In this document: in pieces, positions 1 through 6,896 of the stretch | Position numbering within the stretch: position 1 is the stretch's first letter | Layout of the letters: each line of letters begins with the position of its first letter | The notes under the pieces: generated by a model | Database searches by the model: none | Told to the model about the DNA's origin: nothing | Seen by the model: only the letters and a program-made list of their open reading frames with translations | DNA from: Thermaceae bacterium | GTDB taxonomy: Bacteria; Deinococcota; Deinococci; Deinococcales; Marinithermaceae | Assembly (NCBI GenBank): GCA_026989475.1 | Contig: JALSJG010000266.1 | Span: 1-7,808 of the forward strand | DNA length: 7,808 bases | Direction: 5' to 3' | Position numbers and translations under genes: made by a program

Positions 1-1311
<1,311 letters not shown>

Positions 1312-1318
1312 GCCTTCC

Positions 1319-1324
1319 CCTCCT
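1319..1324 (-). promoter_or_regulatory. clpB ribosome-binding site
   Basis: A complete AGGAGG core sits 7 bases upstream of the clpB ATG on the minus strand. It fixes ATG 1311 as the start of full-length ClpB. With the promoter just upstream, the predicted 5' leader is under about 20 bases, almost entirely occupied by this site. Confidence 0.85.
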
Positions 1325-1334
1325 CTAGGGTTTT

Positions 1335-1363
1335 ATCATAAAGGTTGATATGACTCATGTCAA
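1335..1363 (-). promoter_or_regulatory. Sigma-A-type promoter of clpB
   Basis: Read on the minus strand, TTGACA (1363-1358) is followed by exactly 17 bases and TATGAT (1340-1335). That is a perfect -35 and a five-of-six -10 at ideal spacing. Transcription would begin near 1328, about 17 bases before the ATG. The -35 hexamer lies inside the 19-bp palindrome described separately, so a repressor bound there would block this promoter. A strong vegetative promoter under an operator is the usual design for repressor-controlled heat-shock genes. It needs no alternative sigma factor. Confidence 0.85.
1345..1363. promoter_or_regulatory. 19-bp palindromic operator candidate, HAIR-like (HspR)
   Basis: On the minus strand the sequence is TTGACATGAGTCATATCAA. 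It pairs with its own reverse complement at every position except one symmetric pair (C/A, positions 5 and 15) and the central base. It covers the clpB -35 box in the gap between two divergent genes. The outer TTGA-N11-TCAA spacing equals that of the HAIR element bound by the heat-shock repressor HspR (CTTGAGT-N7-ACTCAAG), although the next two bases of each arm differ. It does not resemble CIRCE (HrcA) or the CtsR direct repeat. An operator is likely; HspR as the binder is inference. Confidence 0.65.
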
Positions 1364-1376
1364 TCTAGCGCGGGGG

Positions 1377-1382
1377 TAAGCT
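1377..1382 (+). promoter_or_regulatory. Possible -10 element for a leaderless thioesterase mRNA
   Basis: TAAGCT (pattern TANNNT) ends 6 bases before the thioesterase ATG, which has no close Shine-Dalgarno sequence. A TANNNT box just upstream of the start is the known arrangement for leaderless mRNAs in Deinococcota. I find no convincing -35 at 16-18 bases, so this is weak. Confidence 0.25.
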
Positions 1383-1388
1383 TGGGCC

Positions 1389-1751
1389 ATGGAAGCCCGC
1401 ACCCTCGAGCTCGTGTTCCCCTCCCACGCAAACCCCATGGGCAACGCCTTCGGCGGCTTCGTCGTCGGACTGATGGATAAGGTCGGCTCCTACGCCGCCG
1501 TGCGCCGGGCCAAGAAGCCCGTCGTGACGGTGGCCATCGGCCGGGTGGAGTTTCACGTCCCCATCAAGGTGGGGGATCTGCTTGAGGTCGTCGCCCGGGT
1601 CGAACGCGTCGGGCGCACCTCGCTGACCGTGCGGGTCGAGGTCTACAAGGAACGTTTTAAGGGGAGCGAAGAGCGCACCCTCGCCACCCACGGCGAGCTC
1701 GTCTACGTGGCGGTGGACGAGGAGGGCAGACCGGTTCCGGTCGACCCCTAG
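1389..1751 (+). CDS. Hotdog-fold acyl-CoA thioesterase (YciA/ACOT type)
   Basis: Small cytosolic hydrolase that splits acyl-CoA to free fatty acid and CoA. At 120 residues it is a single hotdog domain, slightly shorter than E. coli YciA. Family marks are visible: HANPMGNAFGGFV at 13-25 with the GG turn, then LMD at 28-30 carrying the acidic active-site residue on the central helix; VVTVAIGRVEF at 45-55; PIKVGDLL at 58-65; and ELVYVAVDEEGRPVPV at the C-terminus, which follows YciA-like enzymes closely. The chain length it acts on cannot be read from sequence. The ATG has no good ribosome-binding site (only a G run about 12 bases upstream), so translation may be leaderless or weak. It is divergent from clpB and shares the palindrome-bearing gap. 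The oxidase genes 97 bp downstream appear to have their own promoter. Family assignment is firm; physiological role is unknown. Confidence 0.9.
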   Translation: MEARTLELVFPSHANPMGNAFGGFVVGLMDKVGSYAAVRRAKKPVVTVAIGRVEFHVPIKVGDLLEVVARVERVGRTSLTVRVEVYKERFKGSEERTLATHGELVYVAVDEEGRPVPVDP

Positions 1752-1757
1752 CGTATT

Positions 1758-1778
1758 CCGGGTGGCCCGACCATCCGG
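1758..1778 (+). terminator. Hairpin after the thioesterase gene (possible terminator)
   Basis: CCGGGTGG (1758-1765) pairs with CCATCCGG (1771-1778) over 8 bp with one G-U wobble and a 5-base loop, starting 7 bases after the stop codon. No T run follows, so it is not a standard intrinsic terminator. It may be a weak or factor-assisted terminator or a 3'-end stabiliser separating this gene from the oxidase operon. Confidence 0.4.
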
Positions 1779-1787
1779 CGGGACGGG

Positions 1788-1816
1788 TTGCGGATCACGC
1801 CGGAAAAGGATATATG
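1788..1816 (+). promoter_or_regulatory. Candidate promoter of the ctaCD operon
   Basis: TTGCGG (1788-1793), 17 bases, then TATATG (1811-1816) in a short AT-rich patch that stands out from the GC-rich surroundings. Transcription would start near 1823, giving a leader of about 25 bases before ctaC. The -10 lies inside an imperfect 12-bp palindrome, GGATATATGTCC (1808-1819), which might bind a regulator, though the mismatches weaken that idea. Confidence 0.55.
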
Positions 1817-1831
1817 TCCTATAGCGTTTTG

Positions 1832-1844
1832 CTCCTCGAGGAGG
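1832..1844 (+). promoter_or_regulatory. ctaC ribosome-binding site within a short palindrome
   Basis: AGGAGG (1839-1844) ends 4 bases before the ctaC ATG, a little close but strong. The overlapping 12 bases CTCCTCGAGGAG (1832-1843) form a perfect palindrome. As RNA they could fold into a 4-bp stem with a UCGA loop that hides part of the ribosome-binding site. The fold is marginal and may have no effect, especially in a thermophile. Confidence 0.7.
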
Positions 1845-1848
1845 CCCT

Positions 1849-2871
1849 ATGTACGGCGGACGAATCTTGGTGGCAATCGGAGCGTTCCTAGCGGTGGCCC
1901 TCGCACACAACGTCAGCATCGTCACCGACGCTCCCCTAAACCGCGAGGTGCTGAACCTGCTCGTCTGGGTCCTGGTGTTTTCGGTGATCATCTTCGCCGG
2001 CGTGACCGGCGCGCTTCTTTACACCATCGTGCGCTTCCGTCGTCGGCCCGGGGATGACGCGCTTCCGCCCCAGTTCCGGGAAAACGCTCGCGTCGAGTTC
2101 AGCCTCACCCTGATTCCCCTGATCATCGTGCTCGTCCTCTTCGTCCTTACCGCGCAAGCCCTCGTCAAGATCAACCGGCCGATCGCTGGCGCGCTCGGGG
2201 TTGAGGTCACCGCCCGGCAGTTTTGGTGGGACTTCGTCCTCACCGAGGAAGGGCTGCGGCTCTCCAACGAGCTGGTGATTCCGGTGGGTCGGCCGGTGGA
2301 GGTGAAGCTGACCTCTGCCGACGTGATCCACTCGTTCTGGATCCCCTCGCTCGCGGGCAAGACCGACGCGATCCCGGGTCAGACCACCTACAACCGGTTC
2401 ATGGCCACCAAGCCGGGGAACTACTACGGCTACTGCGCCGAGCTCTGCGGTGCCTCCCACGCCAACATGCGTTTCCGGGTGATCGCCCTGGAGCCCACCG
2501 AGTACCAGCGCTTCGTGGATGCTTACCGGGCGTACCAGGCGCCGGAACCCAAGACCGAGCGGGCCCGACGGGGTCAGGAAGTGTTCCAGGCCCGGTGCGC
2601 GGCCTGCCACGCCGTGAAGGGAACCGCGGCCACCGGCGTGCTCGGGCCCGACCTCTCGATCTTCGGGAACCGGCTCACCCTGGCGAGCGGGGTGGTGGAG
2701 AACACGCGGGAGAACCTGATTCGGTGGATCAAGGATCCCACCTCGATGAAGCCCGCGGCCCAGATGCCCGCCTTCCCCGACCTCTCGGATGCGGACCTGG
2801 AGGCCCTGGCCGACTACCTGGAAAGCCTCAAGCTGGAGGGGTTCGACTTCCGCACCCTTCCCCGGTTTTAG
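1849..2871 (+). CDS. ctaC: Cytochrome c oxidase subunit II with fused C-terminal cytochrome c (caa3 type)
   Basis: Electron-entry subunit of a caa3 oxidase: the fused cytochrome c passes electrons to the dinuclear CuA centre, which hands them to heme a in subunit I. The 340 residues read in order as follows. A signal peptide (about 1-19) has a possible AxA cleavage site before H20. Transmembrane helices lie near 34-60 and 85-104. The periplasmic CuA cupredoxin domain has the ligands H161, C196, E198, C200, H204 and M207 in the pattern CAELCGASHANM; QFWWDF at 124-129 is the conserved aromatic stretch. From about 238 a class I cytochrome c domain carries the heme motif CAACH (250-254) and the likely axial M306 in QMPAFP. 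All ligands are present. Length is close to the Thermus subunit IIc as I remember it. It is the first gene of the operon, 9 bp before ctaD. No lipobox cysteine is seen at the N-terminus. Confidence 0.97.
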   Translation: MYGGRILVAIGAFLAVALAHNVSIVTDAPLNREVLNLLVWVLVFSVIIFAGVTGALLYTIVRFRRRPGDDALPPQFRENARVEFSLTLIPLIIVLVLFVLTAQALVKINRPIAGALGVEVTARQFWWDFVLTEEGLRLSNELVIPVGRPVEVKLTSADVIHSFWIPSLAGKTDAIPGQTTYNRFMATKPGNYYGYCAELCGASHANMRFRVIALEPTEYQRFVDAYRAYQAPEPKTERARRGQEVFQARCAACHAVKGTAATGVLGPDLSIFGNRLTLASGVVENTRENLIRWIKDPTSMKPAAQMPAFPDLSDADLEALADYLESLKLEGFDFRTLPRF

Positions 2872-2875
2872 GAGG
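2870..2875 (+). promoter_or_regulatory. ctaD ribosome-binding site overlapping the ctaC stop
   Basis: AGGAGG overlaps the last two bases of the ctaC TAG and lies 5 bases before the ctaD ATG. Ribosomes ending ctaC would clear or hand over this site, so the two subunits are probably translationally coupled and made in balanced amounts. Confidence 0.85.
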
Positions 2876-2880
2876 AAGCC

Positions 2881-5253
2881 ATGGCAAGCGTAACCACCGC
2901 CGTTCGAAAACCCTGGACCGCCGTTGTCTGGGAATGGCTTACCACCGTGGACCACAAGAAGATCGGAATCCTCTACACCGTCACCGCCTTCGTCGCCTTT
3001 GGGATCTCGGGCGTCGTCGCCTGGCTTTTCCGGCTTCAGCTCGCGAATCCGGAAGCGAACCTCTTCGTCGGCGAGACCTTCAACACGATGATCACCGTGC
3101 ACGGGGCGATGATGCTCTTTTTCTTCATCATCCAGGCCGGGCTCACCGGCTTCGGAAACTTCCTCGTCCCCCTGATGCTGGGGGCCCGGGACGTCGCCTT
3201 GCCCCGAATCAACGCCTTTTCCTACTGGACCTTCCTGTTTTCGATCTTTCTGGTGGTGGCGGGATTGCTCACCGGGGATCTGCCGCAGGCGGGCTGGACC
3301 TTTTACTACCCGGTCTCGACCAGCCTGGGCTCGGCCTTCTATTTCAGCGCGATCCTGCTTCTCGGTATCTCGTCGCTCCTGGGTAACGCCAACTTCGTGG
3401 CTACGATCTACAACCTCCGGGCCCGGGGGATGACGCTCTGGCAGATGCCGATCTACGTCTGGTCGGTGCTCGCCGCCAGCATCCTGAACCTGGTCTCGCT
3501 CGCCGGGCTCACCGCCGCCACCCTGGTCACGCTGCTCGAGGTGAAGCTCGGGATCACCCTCTTTAATCCGGCGATTGGCGGCGACCCGGTGCTCTTCCAG
3601 CAGTTCTTCTGGTTCTACTCCCACCCCACCGTCTACGTGATGCTGCTTCCCTACCTCGGGATCCTCGTCGAGGTGGCCTCCACCTTTGCCCGAAAGCCGG
3701 TCTTCGGCTACCGGGCGATGGTCTTCGCCCAGATGGGCATCGTGCTGCTCGGGCTCCTCGTCTGGGCCCACCACATGTTCACCGTCGGCGAGTCGGTGAT
3801 CTTCCAGCTCGCCTTCGCCTTCTTCACCGCGTTGATCGCGGTTCCCACCGGGGTCAAGCTCTTCAACATCCTGGGCACGCTCTGGGGCGGCAAGCTTGAG
3901 ATGAAGACCCCGCTCCTTTGGGTACTCGGCTTCATCTTCAACTTCCTGATCGGCGGCATCACCGGGGTCATGCTCTCGATGGTGCCGCTCGATTACCAGT
4001 TCCACGATTCCTACTTCGTGGTCGCCCACTTCCACAACGTGCTCATGGCGGGCTCGGCGTTTGCGGCCTTCGCGGGGCTTTACTACTGGTTCCCGAAGTT
4101 CTTCGGGCGCATGTACGACGAGCGGCTGGGGCGGCTGCACTTTTGGTTCTTCCTCTTCGGGTATCTCTTCACCTTCCTGCCCCAGTACGGCCTGGGCTTT
4201 TTGGGCATGCCCCGGCGTTACTACACCTACCCCACCGAGGTCGCGGGTCTCTTGCCCCTGAACCAGATCTCGACCTTTGGCGCTACCCTTTTCATGATCG
4301 GCGGGCTGATCTGGGTTTGGAACATGATCAAGTCGCTGCGTTCGGGCGAGCGGGCCCCGGCCAACCCCTGGGGAGGTTGGACGCTCGAATGGCTCGTACC
4401 GAGCCCGCCGCCCGAACACAACTTCGACGTCAAGCTTCCCGAAAAGTTCGAGAGCGAGCGGCCGCTTTACGACTGGGAGAAAAAGGGCGTGCGGCTCGAG
4501 CCCGAGGACCCCTCGCACGTCCATCTTCCTCGTCCTTCGGTGTGGCCACTCCTGACCTCGATCGCCCTCTTCCTGCTCTTCTTCGGTCTCGCCGCCTATC
4601 CCTGGCCCAACGCGATGATGCTCGCGGGGGCGCTGCTCACCGTGGTGGGGCTTTTGGGTTGGGCCCTCGAGCACGAGTACGAGGATCCCGAGACCGATCA
4701 CCCCACGCTCTCGGGCAAGTCCAACGCCTTCATGGGTACGGTCTGGTTCCTCTCCTCGGAGGTGGGGCTTTTTGCCATCCTCCTCGCCGCCTACATCTAC
4801 CTCCGGCTGAGCGGGGCCGCCGTGCCCCCGGAGGAACGCCCCGAGCTCTGGCTCGCCCTGGTCAACACCTTCTTCCTGGTGGCTTCCTCCTTCCTCGTTC
4901 ACTACGCGGCCCACGACTTAAAGCACGGAAACCGCTCGAGCTTTCTCCTGGGGCTTTTGGTGGCGATCGTCTTCGGGGTGATCTTCCTCGGGGTTCAGAC
5001 CTACGAGTTCGTGGTCGCGGCCAGCCACATGGACTGGCGGGAGGAGCTTTGGGCCTCGGCCTTCTTCCTCATCGTGGGTCTCCACGGCCTCCACGTCTTG
5101 ATCGGCGCCACCGGCCTCTTGCTCGCCTACCTGCAGGGGGTGCTGGGCAAGATCCTGCCCAAAAGGCCCGGTACCCTGGAATCCGCGAGCCTCTACTGGC
5201 ACCTGGTGGACGGGGTCTGGCTGGTGATCGTGGCGCTGTTCTACCTCTGGTGA
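2881..5253 (+). CDS. ctaD: Cytochrome c oxidase fused subunit I/III (A2-type caa3 oxidase)
   Basis: Catalytic core of the oxidase: reduces O2 to water at the heme a3-CuB site and pumps protons across the inner membrane. The 790 residues join subunit I (about 1-485), a hydrophilic linker (about 486-552) and subunit III (about 553-790). Ligands seen: H74 and H385 for low-spin heme a, H383 for heme a3, and H248, H297 and H298 for CuB. Y252 in SHPTVY is placed for the His-Tyr crosslink. Y246-S247 precede H248 and the glutamate of mitochondrial-type PEVY is replaced by T250, which marks the A2 family. K326 in PTGVKLF fits the K proton channel. Subunit III shows SEVGLFAILLAAYIYLRLS and the ending YWHLVDGVWLVIV. 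The I/III fusion and length match the Thermus caa3 oxidase. No ctaA/ctaB heme a biosynthesis or Sco-type assembly gene is in the window. Confidence 0.97.
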   Translation: MASVTTAVRKPWTAVVWEWLTTVDHKKIGILYTVTAFVAFGISGVVAWLFRLQLANPEANLFVGETFNTMITVHGAMMLFFFIIQAGLTGFGNFLVPLMLGARDVALPRINAFSYWTFLFSIFLVVAGLLTGDLPQAGWTFYYPVSTSLGSAFYFSAILLLGISSLLGNANFVATIYNLRARGMTLWQMPIYVWSVLAASILNLVSLAGLTAATLVTLLEVKLGITLFNPAIGGDPVLFQQFFWFYSHPTVYVMLLPYLGILVEVASTFARKPVFGYRAMVFAQMGIVLLGLLVWAHHMFTVGESVIFQLAFAFFTALIAVPTGVKLFNILGTLWGGKLEMKTPLLWVLGFIFNFLIGGITGVMLSMVPLDYQFHDSYFVVAHFHNVLMAGSAFAAFAGLYYWFPKFFGRMYDERLGRLHFWFFLFGYLFTFLPQYGLGFLGMPRRYYTYPTEVAGLLPLNQISTFGATLFMIGGLIWVWNMIKSLRSGERAPANPWGGWTLEWLVPSPPPEHNFDVKLPEKFESERPLYDWEKKGVRLEPEDPSHVHLPRPSVWPLLTSIALFLLFFGLAAYPWPNAMMLAGALLTVVGLLGWALEHEYEDPETDHPTLSGKSNAFMGTVWFLSSEVGLFAILLAAYIYLRLSGAAVPPEERPELWLALVNTFFLVASSFLVHYAAHDLKHGNRSSFLLGLLVAIVFGVIFLGVQTYEFVVAASHMDWREELWASAFFLIVGLHGLHVLIGATGLLLAYLQGVLGKILPKRPGTLESASLYWHLVDGVWLVIVALFYLW

Positions 5254-5256
5254 GGT

Positions 5257-5283
5257 GGGGACGGGTCTTGTCCGCCCGTCCCC
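5257..5283 (+). terminator. GC-rich hairpin after ctaD, probable terminator
   Basis: GGGGACGGG (5257-5265) and CCCGTCCCC (5275-5283) form a perfect 9-bp stem with a 9-base loop, starting 4 bases after the ctaD stop. Only a short TTT (5288-5290) follows after four more bases, so some read-through into the dehydrogenase gene is likely. The stem covers the possible GTG start at 5255, which argues against that longer start for the next gene. Confidence 0.65.
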
Positions 5284-5302
5284 GGGCTTTCATCATGGGA
5301 GC

Positions 5303-6685
5303 ATGAGGGACCGCCTGAGGGAGGCCTTTGGCGACCGGGTGAGCTTCTCCCCCTCGGTGCTCGAGGCCCACGGCCGGGACGAGGGTTACCCCGAGGCGCG
5401 TCCGGTGGACGCGGTGGTCTTCGCGGAGGACGCGGAGGACGTAAAGACGCTGCTCCGTCTTGCCGGTGAGCTCGAGTTCGCGGTCATTCCCTTTGGCGCG
5501 GGCACCAGCCTAGAGGGGCACCTGATCCCGGTGAATAAACCCACGGTAAGCCTCGACCTCTCCCGCATGAACCGGATTCTCGAGGTCCGCCCCGAGGACT
5601 TTTTGGCCGTGGTCGAGCCCGGGGTGACCCGCGAGGAACTGAACCGCCGCCTCCGCCCCCACGGGCTTTTTTTTCCAGTGGATCCGGGAGCCAACGCCAC
5701 CCTGGGCGGGATGGCCGCCACCAACGCCTCCGGCACCACCACCGTCCGCTACGGGGGCATGCGGGCCAACGTGCTTGCGCTTGAGGCGGTGATGGCAAAC
5801 GGCGAGCGGGTGCGCTTCGGCCGCCCGGTGCGGAAAACCAGCGCCGGCTACGACCTGAAAGACCTCCTGATCGGGTCCGAGGGCACGCTCGGGGTCATCG
5901 TCAAGCTCTACCTCCGGCTCCATCCCTTACCTGCCCAGGTTCACGCCCTACGGGCCTTTTTCCCCACGGTCGAGGACGCCGCCGGCGCCGCCTACGCCCT
6001 GATGGGGGCGGGGCTTCCGGTGGCCCGGCTCGAGCTCGTCGACGACCAGGCATTGCGGGCGGTGAACCGGTACCTGGAGAAGAACTACCCCGAGCGCCCG
6101 GCGCTCTTCATCGAGTTCCACTCCTCGACCGAGGCGGCGCTCGCCGCCGAGCGCGCGGTGGCCGAGGAGCTGATCGCGGACCACGACCCCATCGAGGTGG
6201 CGGCGGCGGCCACGCCGGAGGAGCAAAAGGCCCAGTGGGAGGCGCGGCACCAGGCCTACTGGGCGCTCGTCCACCGCTTTCCCAACCGCAAGTACGCGAT
6301 CACCGACACCGCGGTGCCGCTTTCCCGGTTTCCTGAGCTCATCGCTTACGCCAAGGAGCAGATGGAGTTGCTCGGGCTCGAGGGCTCGATTCTCGGCCAC
6401 GTGGGGGACGGGAACTTCCACACCATCGTGGCGGTGCGCGAGGAGGATTACGCCAGGGCCGAGGCCTACGTCGAGCGGTTGGTGGAGCGGGCGCTCGAGC
6501 TCGAGGGCACGATCTCCGGCGAGCACGGGGTGGGGCTCCGAAAGAAAAAGTACATGGAAAGGGAACACGGACCCGCGGTTTCCTGGATGCGAAAGCTTAA
6601 AGCGGCCTTCGACCCCAAGGGGATCTTGAACCCCGGCAAGGTACTGCCTTCATCTTCATCACCGCCGGGTCCGCTAGGCTCGTGA
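5303..6685 (+). CDS. FAD-linked 2-hydroxyacid dehydrogenase (GlcD / D-lactate dehydrogenase LDHD type)
   Basis: Flavoenzyme of the VAO/PCMH family that oxidises a D-2-hydroxyacid such as D-lactate or glycolate to the 2-oxoacid and passes electrons on, probably to a cytochrome or quinone. The 460 residues show the FAD-binding domain (about 33-210) with PFGAGTSLEGH (63-73), DPGANATLGGMAATNASG (127-144), TVRYGG and GSEGTLGVI (191-199). The C-terminal cap (about 215-450) has GHVGDGNFH (365-373) and SGEHGVG (405-411). H366, H373 and E407 fit the metal site that binds the substrate. ILNPGKVLP ends the fold, followed by a Ser/Pro/Gly tail. ATG 5303 is chosen because family similarity starts there; a GTG at 5255 would add 16 residues read through the ctaD hairpin. 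The ATG lacks a good ribosome-binding site. No GlcE or iron-sulfur GlcF gene is adjacent, so a stand-alone LDHD-like enzyme is more likely than a glycolate oxidase complex. Substrate is unproven. Confidence 0.88.
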   Translation: MRDRLREAFGDRVSFSPSVLEAHGRDEGYPEARPVDAVVFAEDAEDVKTLLRLAGELEFAVIPFGAGTSLEGHLIPVNKPTVSLDLSRMNRILEVRPEDFLAVVEPGVTREELNRRLRPHGLFFPVDPGANATLGGMAATNASGTTTVRYGGMRANVLALEAVMANGERVRFGRPVRKTSAGYDLKDLLIGSEGTLGVIVKLYLRLHPLPAQVHALRAFFPTVEDAAGAAYALMGAGLPVARLELVDDQALRAVNRYLEKNYPERPALFIEFHSSTEAALAAERAVAEELIADHDPIEVAAAATPEEQKAQWEARHQAYWALVHRFPNRKYAITDTAVPLSRFPELIAYAKEQMELLGLEGSILGHVGDGNFHTIVAVREEDYARAEAYVERLVERALELEGTISGEHGVGLRKKKYMEREHGPAVSWMRKLKAAFDPKGILNPGKVLPSSSSPPGPLGS

Positions 6686-6686
6686 C

Positions 6687-6896
6687 GTGCGATGGGATCA
6701 TGCCCGCGTTTTCGAGCTAAAAGGACCGCTTGCCTGGGCGGTGCTCGCGGTGGCACTTTTGCTCGGGCTCGTGCTCGCCGTGTGGATCCTCGCGAGCGCG
6801 CTCGTGCTTGCGCTGCTTTTGCCCCTTTCCGCCTACGGCTACGCCTTTTACCGCAGATTCCGCCAGCGCCGTTGGCGGCGGTTGCCCCCTGGCTAG
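6687..6896 (+). CDS. Small two-helix membrane protein, unknown function
   Basis: I do not recognise this 69-residue protein. It starts at a GTG one base after the dehydrogenase stop, so it is probably translated from the same mRNA by coupling; no clear ribosome-binding site is visible. A polar N-terminus (1-13) is followed by about 40 strongly hydrophobic residues (15-54) with a Gly near 27, enough for two tightly packed helices or one long one. An arginine-rich tail, YRRFRQRRWRRL (55-66), should stay in the cytoplasm. The hydrophobic run and charge placement look like real coding sequence rather than a chance frame. In size and helix count it resembles the small subunit IV of Thermus caa3 oxidase, but I see no sequence signature to claim that. 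A 6-bp inverted repeat (6860-6878) lies in its 3' end. Its TAG overlaps the merA stop on the other strand. Confidence 0.6.
   Translation: MRWDHARVFELKGPLAWAVLAVALLLGLVLAVWILASALVLALLLPLSAYGYAFYRRFRQRRWRRLPPG

Noticed and set aside
1345..1350. TTGATA on the plus strand as the -35 of the thioesterase promoter
   Set aside because: No -10-like hexamer lies 16-18 bases downstream (about 1367-1374 is GC-rich). The match comes from the palindrome holding the clpB -35 on the other strand.
1936..4914. A 992-codon open frame on the minus strand opposite ctaC and ctaD
   Set aside because: It lies antisense to two genes with every oxidase ligand intact. Its product is low-complexity, rich in Gly, Glu, His, Arg and Pro, with no domain I recognise. 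Long antisense frames are expected in GC-rich DNA where the third-position bias of the real gene removes stops.
6860..6878. CCGCCA/TGGCGG inverted repeat as a bidirectional terminator for the convergent genes
   Set aside because: It has a 6-bp stem with a 7-base loop and no T run on either side, and it lies in an arginine-coding stretch; the symmetry is probably codon-driven.
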